From: Castor canadensis
Taxonomy: Eukaryota; Chordata; Mammalia; Rodentia; Castoridae
Assembly: GCF_047511655.1 (NCBI RefSeq)
Contig: NC_133390.1
Coordinates: forward strand, 159,275,583 to 159,339,582
Direction: 5' to 3'
DNA: 64,000 nt
Shown here: piece after piece, positions 36,201-51,200 of the stretch
Numbering within the stretch: the first letter of the stretch is position 1
How the letters are laid out: every line of letters begins with the position of its first letter
The notes under the pieces: model-generated
Database searches by the model: none
What the model was told of the DNA's origin: nothing
What the model saw: only the letters and a program-made list of their open reading frames with translations
Position numbers and translations under genes: made by a program

Positions 36201-39200
36201 CATATCTAGATGCTAAGAAGGTCACTGCTAAATTGAATGGAGAAGAAAAACTAGTTATGGACCATGGGTAATTGTCAGATTCCCAGCTAAAGGAAACAAA
36301 TGTTTCCTGAGCCTTTGGTCTGTTCTAGCGTTGTATATATATATAAATAATTCTCTTTGTAAGTCTATGGTAATAGATCCCACTTGTTAAACAACTACTG
36401 TATATTCTTTTCAATTCTAGTCCAGAGGAAAGCCACTTACTATCTGAGGCTCTTTGAACTCTTAAATCCCACTGCCAACTTTATTAAACTCTTCAGCATA
36501 ACTTGCATATGGACATCCATTCATAAGCTCTCTGTTTAAAGTCCTTCCATCCCCCAGCCAGGAGGAGTCCAAGACTCTTGTATTGCTACAAGATAATCCT
36601 CTGCCCTTGGGTATGACCTGGGTTTTTGAACACACAGTTCTTCAAGGGTTATCTGAAAGGAGAACATGGTCGCCTTCTCAGTCTGTGGCGGGAGGTGGTG
36701 ACCTTCCGACGCCACTTCCTGGAAATGAAGTCAGCTACTGACAGGTCAGTGTGGAGATAAGGGAGGAGATTTGCCTCTACCAATTCTAGACTTAAGGCAG
36801 TGGGCTGCTGTAGAAGAGGGGATTGGGCAGGGATTAAGTGGGGTGGGGTGGAGTGAAGATAAGGAGACTTGCTATTGTTGGAGTCTGGTGATTTTTTTTC
36901 CCAGCCCCTAACCCTTAGGTTTATTAGGACTGATCTTCACACTCCCTTACTTGGTCCTAATCAGATTCTGTTCTTTTCCTTTCTTGTGCTCAGAGATCTG
37001 ACAGAGCTAAAGGCTGAATATGCAAGGCTTTCAGGGTCCCTGCTGACCTGTTGCCTGCGCTTGACTGTGGGAACACATTCTCGGGAATCCACTGGATCTG
37101 GGAAAATGGATGAGAGTGAGCCAGCTCAACTGCTAATGCTACTAGCCAAGACCCAGGCACTGGAGAAGGAAGCCCATGAGAGGAGCCAGGAGTTATTACA
37201 GCTGAAAAGTCAAGGAGATCTGGAGAAGGCTGAGCTTCAGGATCGGTGAGATAGCCCGCAGTCCCAAAAGGAGTTTCCTGAGGGAAAGCTGACTCTCTTA
37301 GAGAAGTAGGGATAGGCATGGGAGATGCGAAGAGCACTCACAGCATGAGAGGGGGAAGGAAATGTGTCAAGAGCGTCTAATATGAAAATCAGTGCCACAG
37401 GTGGAGCTTGTCACTGCCCTCCGACTATCTTGCAGCTTAATTTCTTTCCTGCTGACTTATGCAGCTAGTGGTCCTCATCAATACCAAACTACTTGCTATT
37501 CTATTCTTCTCTGCCTTTGTCCATGGTGACCTTTGCCTAGAATAACTCCCTCCCTTTCCTCTCTGCCTTGTCCTTTAAGGAAGATGTATCACCTCTTCTG
37601 TGAAGCCTTCTCTGACTTCAGTAGCCTTTTATGTTACCAAGTCCTTTATGGTCTTTTGACCTGCTTGTTACAGCATTGACCTCATTATTTAGCTTCTCCT
37701 TTTTTTTCTTTCATTCTCTCTGTTTTTTTTTTACTTTTTCTTTCTTCTTCTTCTCTTTCTTTTTGGTTAATTTTATTTATCTACTTATTTTTGCAGTGCT
37801 GGGATCAAACCCAGGGCCTCTCACACATGCTAGTTATGCAGGTGCTCTATCACTGAACTACAGCACTACCCCAGCTACTTTTTTGTTTATTTCTTTTTCT
37901 TTATTATCCCAGCTATTTTATTTTTTGGATATTAATGAAATAGGATTTTTAAAACAATGATAAGAAAGGCAGGAGCATAAACAGAATCCCATTGACTATC
38001 AGGGCAAAGTTTATGCTCCATGGATAGGGTTATATCTCCACCTACTGACAGTATACATAAATTAGAGTAGTAAAGTCAGGTATGGTGGCACTTGCCTATA
38101 ATCCCGGTACTTGAAAGGCTAGGCAGCAGGATTGAAAGTTTGAGGGTATCCTGGGCAACTGAGCAAGACCCAGTCTCAAAAAAAAATTGGAGAACTGTTT
38201 TGTTTTGTTTTGGTGGGGAGGCACTGAGCACAAAAATCGTGTCTAAGTTTTGTGTCTACTGCTTTGCACTTCATCTACCATGTAGTAGACATTTAATAAA
38301 TGTTTGCTGAATGATATAGTAATTAAATGAATGACTATAAGTGACAGGCTCTTAGAGATGATACAAATACAATTATTAAGACTTAAAAAAAAAATTTAAG
38401 GCCTGGCAGAGTGGCTCAAAGAGAGAGTATCTGCCTAGCAAACATGAGGCCCTGAGTTCAAACCCCAGTCCCACCAAAAAAAAAAAAACAAAAAAAACTC
38501 CTAGATGATACTCAGTTAGGAAATACTTGTTTAGCCATTCATATAAAACCAGGCACTACACTCCAAGATGCAACGTTAAGTGATAAAGATGTCAGTGATT
38601 TTGCTGGACTTTGATCAAAGATTAATGTCAGGAAGGTTGACTATACTCTCTCCCAAGTTACCCCTCCTTTTTTCCTATCAGAGTCAGAACCTTGGGCTGG
38701 AGGCACCTTGGGAGTATCCCATGTGGCAATTCTGATGTTCTTATTGGCTTCAGGGTGCTTGACTTCAAGATCAAGCGAGGCCTGGAATGGCCTGGGCCAG
38801 AGCTTTCCTTCAGCTCTCGGGCCCCCCAGACACGTGTTCCAGCCTTGAGATGTGGTAAATCCCTGCATGTGTCTGAGTGGCTTTTGGCTTTCCCCACCGG
38901 TTCAAGGCTATAGCATCAAGTATGGTATTCAGGGGGAACCCGAGGGATTATGTGTATGTGTGGGGGGGACCTGCAGTGGGAGTGACTATGCTGGGACTGG
39001 GCTGTATTCATAATAGCTCTGTCCACATCTGTGGGCTGCCAGGGTGATAGTGCTATGCTCTTCTCTTTAGGGTAACTGAGCTCTCTGCTCTCCTGACCCA
39101 GTCTCAGAAGCAAAATGAAGATTATGAAAAGATGGTAAAGACTCTGAGAGAGACAGTGGAGAACCTGGTATATGATTCTTTGTTCTGAAAAGAAGTTGGG

Positions 39201-42200
39201 AGTGGGTTTGTAGGTTCCTTACTCCTTATGGACAGATTGTGAAGAATATCAGCTAAATATTCCTTGATGAAATCCTGCAAAGCTAGAAAATAAATTTTAG
39301 TTGAATCTAAAAATTAATGATAATGATAAAACTTATTTTATCCATTCACTGTATTCCTAATGAAATAACAGTGACATATATATGCAATGTTTCCTTGTCA
39401 GAGACAGATGGCACATACATTAAGAGATACACTGTCAAATTAACAAGGTACCAGGAAGGGGATATGCAGAGAAATTTAAGAACTAGTCACTTAAGAAACA
39501 GCAGCATTACCTGTTAAGCCTATCGCAGAAAGGACCTGAGGGAGACTCAATGGCTGTCTTCACATATCTGAATGTCTGACATTGGGGAAAAAGGAGTTAG
39601 CATGTTGAGTGTTTTCTAGGATAGAACCAACATCAGTGGCTAGAGATAAAGGATAGTGGGTTTTGGCTCAAGCTGGAGCTGTTCATTTGACCAGTCTGTC
39701 TTGTGAAAAAGTAAGGGTTTGATCACTTAACATCTGCCAGGGATGTTACCAAAGGGATTCTCTAAGATTAGATATTAGAATCCCTGGCTTGATTCCTTGT
39801 TTCTTTTCATCACAACAAATTTTCAGATCTCTGATTATTTAGGCATCTCCTGAATCTCTACCCACATACACACCCCTAATCTTCTCATCTGATTTGGGGT
39901 CTACTGGGAGGCAGATTTATTTGTGCCTTTTGATTCCTGTTTGTCAGGAATTTGCCAGTTCAGACTTTCACAGGGCTTAGGTAATGTAAATGGATGAAGT
40001 AAATTGGGTTATCAGAATTCTGGTTCCCCAGTGCTGTCATGTGTAGTTCTCAGTGCTGCCAGGGGCACTTGGGCTCAGTACAAAGGAAACAGTGAGAAGG
40101 AATAAATGTTTCATGTCAAGGAGGCATCCACTGTTCAATTTCAGTGAATTATTTCCATCTAGAAATGGGGGTTTGGGTTAACATTTTTTTTTGTGGTAAG
40201 GGGTTTGAACTCAAAACTTCACACTTGCTAGGCAGGTGCTCCACCAATTGAGCCACTCTGCCACCCCTTGTTTCTGTTGGGTATTTTTGAGATGTCTTGA
40301 ACTATTTGCTTGGGCTGGCTTTGACCTATGACCTTCCTGATCTCTGCCTCCTAAGTAGCTAGGATTACAGGAGTGATCCACTGGTGTTCAGCTTCTTTTT
40401 TTTTTTTCTTTTGTGAAACAGAATTTTACTGTAGAGCTCAGACTGGCCTCAAACTTGGAATGTTCCTGCCTCAGCTTCCCAAGTGCTGAGATTAAAGTGT
40501 GTGTCACCACACCTATCCCTTAACTTTTTGAGAGAAGCCAGAAGTTCAGATTTTTTATTCGAATTTTGTATAGGCCAAACATATAGCTGTAGGTCTATGT
40601 CTCTGGCTTATCAACTTTGGGCCTCAGGCATCAATTTATTGTTTATGGCAACTACCTCCCATCTAATAACAGCTCACATTTATTGAGTATTTGCCTTTGC
40701 AACAGGCAGTAAGTTGAGTCATTTATCTGTAGTTTTTCATTTAAGCCTCCAAACACACTTGTTAAGTAATTGCTGGTAATTATTCCTATTTTAAGAGAAA
40801 GAAGTTCAAAGGAGTTGTCTAAAGTTACTAAGTTAGTAAGTTATAGAGCAAGAACCTTCACTAGGCAGTCTAATTTGGAGCTTTTAATCATGTAATCTGA
40901 ATTTTTTATCACTGCATTGTATTGTCTTCAGATGCCTTGGAAAAGCAGAGTTGATGGAATAAGAATTTGGTTGATTTGGGTTCTGGAAATAGGAATTCTC
41001 TCTTGAGAGTTTGGCTCCATTCTGTTCCCTGTTCAGGAGACAAGTCATGCAGAGTTAATGGAACATGAGACATCTCTTAGTAGGAATGCCCAAGAAGAAA
41101 AGTTGTCTTTGCAGCATGTGATCAAGCATATAACCCAGGTACTGGTAAGCCTCCTGTTGTGGTAACTGGGTAATGCCTTATTCCCAGGCCTCCATGTCCT
41201 CTCAGTCTGCCTTGATTGCCTTTGTGTAGGCTTAGGGTCATGTAAGGATGAGTTCTCTGAGTGTATTTTAAGACTGGAATGCTAAGGGGTAGGTAAGCAT
41301 TCATGTCCTACTACGTGTGGTGGGACAGGCCCTCTATCTTGTTGCCATGTGCAGTTCTCAGGACTTAGGTTGAATTGTGGTCTTTGTGACAGCAATAGTC
41401 CCTTCTTCCTTAGTTCCTTCATTTTTTATTACCCCTGAGAGGGTTTTAGACTTGTTGCTAATCCTAGACTTGGGTGACCAAAGGCAGAAAGTTGAAGGAT
41501 GGTCCAGTCATTTTTGCTCTCAGATACCTGTCCCTGTCCCCACCTCAACTACTTCCCCCACGGAAAGGACTTAAGAAGGAAAATCTCAGGTTCCTATAGG
41601 CTGTCATGTAAGTTCCTCTGTACACTATGGCCTCAGTCAGTAGGGTGGTGACACTGTTGTGTTGGGTTTCAGGCTTTGGTGGATGAAACGGACAGTATGG
41701 CCCAAGGCTGTGGTCATGAGAGCCCTTTGGAATTGGACTCTCGTGACTTCTCCTCCCAGGACCCTGACAAGGCTCTTACTCTGGTGTGTTCGGTACTTAC
41801 TCAGAGACGCCAGGCTGTGCAGGTAAGAACCCCTATTGCTCCTCAGCCATGGGGTTGGAGGCTTAAACTGATTTGTGCCCCAGATACCTCCCTAGCCTGG
41901 ACTGCCTCTTTTAATTGACCAGTTGTTCAGTCAGTACCCCAGAGTGCCCATTAGAATCTCTCTGTGTCTGCCCAGTGGTGCTTGTTGGAACAGGCATGTT
42001 CTCCATGCTATTAGCGTACTTTACTTTACATGTGATCTTTGCAGAACACTATGCAAAGAGCCCTGGGAGAGTATGGGTAGGTGTTAGCTCACTCTGAGGT
42101 GCTCAGGCACACTTAACCATCCCTCATGCCACTGAGCATTTGAAGATGACAAACTCTAAAGACTGTAGAGCTGCAAAAGCCAATAACCTCTGATCCTCTG

Positions 42201-45200
42201 ACTTCTTGACTGGTCAACATCTCCAGTCTTAGCTTACCCTTGTTGCGTCAGTCTTTAACTCCCTATCCAGTTCTGCTCTCAGGCTTCTGAAATCGCTCCT
42301 TTTCCCTTGACCTCTTGCTCATCATCTTGTTTCTACTGCTCTCCCTTCACAGGACCTAAGGCAGCAGCTTTCAGGCTGCCAGAAGACTATGAGCTTCTTG
42401 CAGCAGCAGCACGATCAGTGGGAAGAAGAGGGCAAAGCCCTGAAAGAGCGGCTGCAGAAACTCACTGGGGAACGGGATGCTCTGGCAGGGCAGACTGTGG
42501 GTCTCCAGGGAGAGGTGGACTCTCTCAGCAAGTGAGCAGACCCACTGTCCATCCCTTCTTTCCATGTCTGATCTCAGTCCTGTGTCCTCATCTAGCCATG
42601 TACCCATCCCATCAAGTTTTGTTTTTATTTTTGTTTTTTCAGTACTGGGGCTTGAACTCAGGGCCTTCACCTTGAACCACTCCACCAGCCCTATTTTTGT
42701 CAAGGGTTTTTCAAGAAAGAGTGTCACAAACTATTTGCCTGGGCTGGTTTTGAACCATGATCCTCCTGATCTCTGCTTCCTAAGTAGCTAGAATTACAGG
42801 CGTGAGCCTCTGGCTCCTGGCCCATCATGTTTTTAATTGGTTCGTCTTGCTGTCCCTGAGACCCAGGGCTGCTCAAGGTTGCTTTGTTTTATATTCTGCT
42901 TGTCCCTGCAGGACAAACTTTGGGATTTTGAGTCTTTGAGATTATAAAAAAACCGACTTTCCATGTTGAAAGAAAAACAAACACCTCTCTCCTTTGACCC
43001 TGTGATGTCTACTTCCAGCAAGGATTTTGGGTTCTTAGGTCTGCTCATCTTTGGTCTCTTCCTTCCAGGGAGCGAGAACTCCTGCAGAAGGCAAGGGAAG
43101 AGCTGCAGCAGCAACTGGAAGTGCTGGAGCAAGAGGCATGGCGACTACGAAGGGCAAACATGGACCTGCAGCTACAAGGGGACACTGCCCAGGGGGAAAA
43201 GGAGGAACAGCAGGAAGAGCTGCTCCTGGCTGTCAGAGAGAGAGAACGTCTGTAAGTGTGACCATTCCCCTCTTTGCTGGGGTCTGGTCTTCACTCTGTT
43301 CCAAACCTTTCCCTACTTAGTCCCCTCTCTTAGGAAATAGAATATCCAGAAGCCCAGCATGCAGTGTGTTCAGATTAACTTACTGCTCCTTCCTTTGCAG
43401 AAAGATGAACCCAGAAAGTTCATCCCAACTTTGCTGAGCACCCATAGGGAAGAGGCACTGTGGGACACACAGAAATGAGTAAGACAGGCCCTGATCTCAA
43501 GGAGCTTGCAATCTAATGGAGAAGACAGACAAGTAAACCACTGTGATGTGAGGGTACATGAAGTATGAGCTAAACGGAGCTTCAAGCTTGGTGTTTGGGG
43601 AGCATAGGAGTAACAGTTAATTATTGAGGAGAAGGGACAGCTTTATGGAGGAGTGGGTAGACCTATTTTCATTGGTAGAGAATGAGAGAAGGGCTAAAGG
43701 AACAGAGTAGCACAGAAAAGGAAGCCGGAAGACTCATAGCATATTCAGAGTAGGCTGGACTGCTAAAGAATGACACGTACTGAGAAGTAATGAGAAATGA
43801 ACTGGACAAGAAGGAAGTCCAGGCAAGTGCCAGTGGCTCATGCTCATAATCCTAACTACTCAGGAGGCAGGGGTCAGAAGGATTTTGGTTCAAGGCTCGC
43901 CTGAGCAAATAGTTTGTAAGACCCTATATCAAAAATATCTAATACAAAAAGGATTGGCGGAGTAGCTCGAGTGGTAAGCACCTGCCTAGCCAGCATGAGG
44001 CTGTGAATTCAAACTCCAGCACCACCAAAAAAAAGGAAGTCCAGAATCAGTGGCTGCCACTAATCTGTAAATTCCCCATATGACATTGCAGAAAGAGCAA
44101 GGACTTTAAAGCTAACAAAAGCTTAGTTTAGACTATGGCTCTGTCACTTGAACAGATTATTTGTAAGATAGGGATGGATACTACATACCGTGAAGGTTGT
44201 TAGAAAGATTGGGTTATTGGAAATTGCCAGCATAGACATTGGTATATGGAAGTCTTGACTAACTAGTAGCAGAGATGTCTCACCTTGGTTGATACCTCTC
44301 TTTCCCTGTGCCGTACTTCCTTGCATCTAGTAGGTATGAATATAGAAACTTGAAGCACTGCCACAAGGGGCATGCCTTATCTCCTCTGTATCAGGGGAAG
44401 GACAGTTCTGTCCTTCAGAGGTAGTTATATTTTTCAAATCGAAAATTCAATTTATCTGACTCAATAATATATAATTTAAAAGTTAAAACTCCCTTCTTTG
44501 CTTTTTACAGCCCATTTTTCTTCCTCCTGTTTAATTTCTTGTTTATCTTTTCAGTGCTATCTCATGCAAATATAAGTATACATTCTTCTTTTCCTCACTT
44601 TTTGCATAAAAGGTAGCTCACTACATATACTTTTGTGCATATCTTTCATTTGATATGCCTTAGAGATGTTTCCTAATGCTTTTTTTTTTTTTTTTTTTTG
44701 GCAGCACTGGGGTTTAAACTCAGGGCCTCATAATCGCTAGGCAGGTGCTCTTACTGCTTGAGCCACTCTGCCAGCCTTCTTAATGCATTTTTAAAAACCT
44801 TCCTTGCATTGGAAAGGTAATTATATTCCTGCTATCTTTGGGGTGTAGGCACTCCAGAAAACTTCTAGCCCCCTCTCTTTTTCCTTTTTAGTCAGGAGAC
44901 ACTGCTGGGCCTGGAAGCCAAGCAGTCAGAATCACTCAGTGAACTCATCACTCTTCGGGAAGCACTGGAATCAAGTCGCCTGGAAGGGGAGTTACTTAGG
45001 CAAGAGAAAGTGGAAGTGACTGCAGCACTGGCCAGGGTACGTATGCCTCCTCCTAACTTGCTGGGTGGGCAGCTTTGAAAGTTATGTTCACAGGTAAGGG
45101 ATATGTACCTTGATTTTTCACCTTTCAGGCCATGGCCTCACATAATCCTTTCCTCAATTGCTTCTGGGTCCTGTCTCTCCTGACATGCCCTCTATATTAG

Positions 45201-48200
45201 ATGAGTTTTCTAAAGTATAAATTTGGTTATGCAGTCTCTAAAATCATTCAATAGGCCTAGTGTGGTGGCTTACACCTATTATCCCAGTGACTTGGAAGGT
45301 GGAGATTGGGAGGATCATGGTTCAAGACCAGCCTAGGCAAAAAGTGTGGGAGATCCCCATGCTTGTTTGTTTTTGGTGAGACTGGGGCTTGAACTCAGGG
45401 CTTTGTGCTTGCAAAACAGACATTCTACCACTTGGGCCATGCCTCCAGCCCATTTTGCACTGGTTATTTTTGAAATGGTATCTTGTGAACTGTTTGCCTA
45501 GGCTGGCCTCAAACCATGCTCCGCTTGATCTCAGCCTCCCAAATAGCTAGAATTACAGGTATGAGCCACCAGTGCCCAGTGAGACTCCCATCTTAATAAG
45601 CTGTCATGGTGGACACACCTGTGAGCCCAGCTGTGTAGGAAGTGATAGGTAGAGGATTGCATTCTGAGGCTGGACCCCAGCAAAAATTTGAGAACCTGCC
45701 AGACACCAGTGGCTTATGCCTATAACGCTAGCTACTCAGGAGGCAGAGATCAGGAAGATTGCAGTCCAAAGTCAGCCGGCGAAATAGTTCTGAGAGATCC
45801 TATCTCAAAAATATGCATCACAAAAGGGGCTGGTGGAGTGGCTCAAGGTGAAGGCCCTGAGTTCAAGCCCCAGTACCACAAAAAAAAAAAAAAAAAAGCA
45901 GTATCTACTGTTAACAGAGCTGGTGCAGTCTGTAATCAGAACACTTTCAAATTTTTTGTATCCCACTGGAAAGACTCCATGACAGGACACTTGGGTGTAA
46001 AGAGAGTTTTTTAAAAGTTTGGAAAGGAAAATACAAAGGGGAGCGTAGCAGGGCCCAGGTGGAGTCTTCCAGGTGCTTTTTTTTTTTTTCGTCTTTTCTT
46101 TTTTGGTGCTGGGATCGAACCCAGGGCCTCACAAATGCTAGGCAAGCGCTGTACCACTGAGCTACATCCCAGCTCCTTCAGGTGCTTTTAAAATCTACCA
46201 TAACCTATGGGAAGAAGAGAACCAGGTGATTCCCATCCAGTAATCAATGAGTGGGGCGGGGCATGGACGATTCCCAGCCAGGTGAGGGCTGTTCCTGGGC
46301 CAAAGCATGGTTAATCTAAGATGTAGTATTTTTCTATGAGTCCCGATCTTTCCCTAATTTAGCTTGCCTCACTACCTGAAAAATAACTAAAAAAGGGCTA
46401 GGACATGGCTCAAGTAGTAAGCACCTACCTAGCAAGCACAGAACTCTGAGTTCAAACCCCAATAGTGAGGGAAAAAAAAAAAAATTCAATGGCTGCCGAA
46501 TTCTGGTGCAATATTCAAAACCCTTTGTCACCTGCCTCAAATTCTGTTTCTGGCCTCCCCTTCCTCTCCAAAACACAAAACTCTATTCTGATTCCTTGTA
46601 TCCTTTGCTCCTGCCACACAGCATTATCTGTGTTTTTTGTTATGTCACATTCCTTCAGGACTACAATACTTCACATATGCTTTTCCCTTTATCTGGACTG
46701 CTTCTTTCTTCCTCTTTAACCAAAACTATCCCTCATCCCTCAATACCGAACTTAGTTGTCAACTCCTCTACCAAGCATTTTTGACTCTTCCAAACTGAAT
46801 TAATGCCTTTTTTAAGTTCCCAGAACACTTTGTATTTCCATTTTCTATGGCATCATTGTAATTATAGTTGTTTATACATCCTTAGTCTGTGCTTCTATGC
46901 TGTGAGCTGGTCTGACTCCTCAAAGAATGAGTAAATGAATGCCAGGCGCTGTGGCTTACACTTGTAATCCTATCTACTCAGGAAGCAGAGATTAGGGGGA
47001 CTGCAGTTCGAAACCAACCCCAGACAAATGGTTCAAGAGATCCTAGCTCGAAAAAACTCACCACAAAAAAGTGCTGGTGGAGTGGCCCAAGGTGCAGGCC
47101 TGAGTTCAAACCCCAGTACAGAAAAAAAAAAGAATGAATGAATCAAGGAAGGAAAACTTGTTTAGAATGTAAGGGAAGAAATGGAGTGTTAATTGATCTC
47201 TGTACAAATAAAGCAGCAGGTATTGGGAATGTGAACTACTTACTGTTTCAGGAAAACTGGAAACAGGAATATCTTTAACCCTCTTTGTTTTTAGGCAGAA
47301 CAGTCTATTGCAGAGCTGTCAAGTTCTGAGAACAGCCTGAAAGCAGAGGTAGCTGATCTTCGGGCTGCAGCTGCCAAGCTCAGTGCTTTAAATGAGGTTT
47401 TGGCCTTAGATAAAGTTGGGCTGAACCGGCAGCTTCTCCAGGTGAGCAAAGATATGTCTGATCCCCAGAGTAGGGCTGGGCCCTGACCGAAGATAAGCTA
47501 GTGACAAACAAAACTGATGCCTATAATAGGGCAGAATCCTTAATGGATCAGGCCAAGGCATATCAGCTCCCAAACACAGTTCTGAAATAAGCAAAAGGAT
47601 TAGATTTAACCACTGGAAAATTCCTCTCCCATACCTCCAGCAGAATCACCTTTGAGCTTTAAATCAGAACTGGGAAAGGGCCCATGTTTCCTGGAAGCAA
47701 GACTAGGTTTTTAATTCTGTTGAGTGAGATATTAGCAATCACCAGAAAAGAACCTGCTGAAGAGCCTAAGTCCCAAAAAATTTTCTGTAGGTTATAAATT
47801 TAACCTATAATTTTAGTGAGGGAACCTCCTTGTTACTCTCTGTTCTCTTGAGTTTAAGCCCCAGAGGTGTTCTATGCTCCATTATTCTGCATTCTTTGAG
47901 AGCAAGATTTTGCCTTTTTAAATCTCCATCTCCAGCATCCAGCCCATCTATTACATATAATATATGCACTAGATCAAATGTCTAGGTTTTTCCCACTTTT
48001 ATAAGCACTCGTGTTCATCTTTGGAGGTCAAAAATGACCTTCATATCTCAAAATTAGCTCCGTATCTCATTTAGAGTTCAGTATCAGCATTTGGGACAGC
48101 TTAGGGAAACTGGAACTACTTGTGTTTGAAACCCTGGACCCCCACTTCCCTTTTTGGTCAGTAGTTGGAGCAAGACAACCAATCTGTGTGCAGTAGAATG

Positions 48201-51200
48201 GAGACAGCAGAGCAGGCAAGAAGTGCCTTGCAGGTGGACCTGGCAGAGGCAGAGAGGAGCAGGGAAACCCTATGGGAAAAGAAAACTCATCTGGAGACCC
48301 AGCTGCAGCAAGTGGAGGAGGCTGGGACTGAGCTGCAGGCAGAGCTCAGAGGCATCCAAGAAGAAAAGGAAGAACTTAAAAAGAAATTAAGAGAGGTGAG
48401 AAAACAGAACTGACACCATCACATGAAGGTATAATATATGCTTATTGTAAAAAATTAGAACACTACAGAAATGACTCAGAAAGTGAAAAAGTCACCAGGC
48501 ACCAGTGGCTCACACCTGCAATCCTAGCTACTCAGGAGGCAGAGATCAAGAAGATTGTGGTTCGAAGCTAGCCCTGACAAATAGTTCGTGAAACCCTATC
48601 TTGAAAAAAGACCCTTCACAAAAAAAAAAAAAAGGTGGTGGGGGGAGGCTGATGGAGTGGCTCAAGGTATAAGCCCTGAGTTCAAGCCCTAGTACCACAA
48701 AAAAAAGTGAAAAAGTCTCACTTCCTAGATTTCCCACTACTTTCTACCCCTCAGTTTAAATTAGATGTTTCTCCTATATACTACGCTACACCTCATACCA
48801 TTCCACCCTTCATACTGTTATCTGTTTGCATGTCCCTGAAGGCAAGGCTGTGTCTTACTTGTTTTATTCCTCTAACTCAGTGCTAAACACATAGCAGGAC
48901 TCAGTAAATTTTTTCCTGAACCAATAAATGACCTCCCCTACCAAACCTCTAATTGCCCTAATAATTATATATGATCTCCTTTCTCAGAGTTCTTTCCTCA
49001 GAACACTGGTCACTGACTAGTATTTTATGTGTGTGTCTTACTTCTTAAAACTAAAAGCCCCATAGGTTCAGGTCTCCTACTGTCCCTAGCACAGGGTCTC
49101 CCTTATAGAAGAACCCTTCCTGGGCTAGGGGCTTTGAGGGTTTATTAGGGAAATAAATAAATGCTACTTATTACTAAGCGAACAATGCTTAGAGCTCACA
49201 GTGCTTGACCCTAAATCTCTGGAGCCAAGAGCTGCCTAGAGAGATTCTACCTCTTCTCTGTATCTCACCAATTTCTTCTTCTCAGGCACATCACCAAAAG
49301 GAGGCAGCAACAGCTCAGCTGGAGCAGCTGCATCAGGAGGCAAAGCGACAGGAGGAAGTGCTTGCCAGGACAGGCCAAGAGAAAGAGGCCCTAGTGCGGG
49401 AGAGGGCAGCTCTAGAAGTGCGGCTGCAGGCTGTGGAGCGGGACCGCCAGGACCTTTCTGAACAACTTATGGGGCTTAGGTAGGGCCCAAACGTAGTTCA
49501 GCCAGGCACACAAGCTTTGCAAGGCAAAGAGAAGCCACGCTAAGCTCCCTACCCTAAGTATATGAATTCTAAATGAGTTGTGAATTTATAATTGATTCCC
49601 CCAACTTCTTCAGGAAGCCAATTCTTAGACCCAACTCCTTAAGGAAGGTAGGAATCTTGATGGGTAAGGCTTCTTCCTGATGCCTGAATCTCACAGCTCA
49701 GCCAAGGAGCAACTGGAGAACAGTCTGTTTGAGGCCCAACAACAAAATTCTGTGATAGAGGTCACCAAGGGGCAGCTGGAGGTCCAGATTCAGACTATCA
49801 CTCAAGCCAAGGAAGTAATCCAAGGTGAGAACCCAACTGGAATGGGGCATAATCCATTCCATGGGTATGTTGGAAACCAGGAAGGCAGTGGGAACCCTTC
49901 TACAACCAGTCTTAGGGCCTTCTAGATGAAAGTTGCTCATGAAGTTTAGGAAGTGGAGTGGGAGAATATTATTAGGTAAAAGAAGTGGGGCAGAGGCCAA
50001 GAAGTGTTTCTGCCTGGCATTCTAGGGGAAGTGAGGTGTCTGAAGCTGGAACTGGATTCTGAAAGGAGCCGGGCAGAGCAGGAGCAAGATACGGCAGCCA
50101 GACAGCTGGCCCGGGCTGAGCAAGAGGGGCAAACCGCCCTGGAGCAGCAAAAGGTGGCCCATGAGGAGGAGGTGAACCAACTCCTAGAGAAATGGGTAGG
50201 TGGTGGACATGGCTGGGGAGTGGGAGAAGCAGACTTGGCCTCCCGTCAGTGAGTGTGCCAGCTACTGACTCTTGATACACTTACTGCTGCTTAGAAGTGT
50301 GCAATTTAGTCACCAAAGTGTGACATCCAGTTTTCACCTATTAGATCAGTTAATACATGAAAAACACTAAGAATAGTTCCTGGTGATGTGTAGCCATTAT
50401 TATTGGCTTTTGTTTTATTTTTCAGTATGTATAGAAAATTTAAAATGGACCCTGTGATGAATGATTTATTAATCTTTTTTTTTTTTTTTGGGGGGGCAGC
50501 ACTTGGGTTTAAACTCAGGGCTTCACACTTGCTAGGTAGGCGCTCTACCACTTGAGCCATTGCACCAGCTGATTGATTATTAAACTGACCCCAGGATATA
50601 AGTGGAGCAGAGGAAGGTCTTGAGTGCGTTCTTGCCCAATTAAGAACTGTGTTTCCTTTCTTTCCTTCCTCCCACCCTCCCTCCCTCTGGGGTTTTGAAC
50701 TCAGGGTCTCATACTTGCTAGGTAAGCACTTTACCACTTGAGCCATTCTGCCAGCCCTATTTTGTTTTAATTATCTAATTCAGTTTGTTGTCATTGTGAT
50801 TTTATGTGTGCTTTGGATTCATTTCTATCATGTCCTGCCTTTTCATATCTTTCAAGGAAGGATCACCTTTCTTCTTTTAGAAAATTAAATTGGATGATTA
50901 AGTTGTATTCTTTTTCCCCTCTTTTTTTCTTTCTACAACTTTGTGTTGTAACATATTGTGTTAATTAAATTTTTTTAGTGGTTACCTTTAATATTTTAAA
51001 ATACATAAATAATAACATAAAATTAATAATTGTTTTCACTATTTTCCTGAATGACCCAAGAGCCTTAGAATAATTTACTTACTTTCACTCCTCCCTGGCT
51101 TATATGCTGTTTTGTTTAATATGTTCAGTTCTAACTAGTTTAATATCACAAATTAAACATCTTTATTTGTTTATATCATCATTTATTTTAGCTGGTGGCA

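Larger units (their letters stand above)
36048..41036. repeat. CEP250 introns 36.0-41.0 kb: SINEs
   Basis: ID plus copies lie at 36048-36128 and 38398-38480. An ID minus copy lies at 37785-37875, a B1-like plus copy at 38075-38185, a minus dimer at 40185-40400, a B1-like minus copy at 40405-40525 and a MIR-like element at 40680-40900. 38560-39060 and 39170-40140 hold nothing recognised. Coding exons 5, 6 and 7 lie inside this span. Confidence 0.6.
41145..44891. repeat. CEP250 introns 41.1-44.9 kb: SINEs
   Basis: 41145-41672 and 41823-42352 show no recognised repeat. A minus dimer is at about 42612-42825, a plus dimer at 43820-44030 and a minus ID copy at 44678-44785. Sequence at about 43420-43790 resembles the unassigned old repeat. 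Coding exons 9, 10 and 11 are inside this span. Confidence 0.6.
47442..50025. repeat. CEP250 introns 47.4-50.0 kb
   Basis: One clear plus-strand B1/ID dimer lies at 48492-48705. 47442-48164 and 48720-49285 hold only weak MIR-like words. Coding exons 14, 15 and 16 lie inside this span. Confidence 0.55.
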
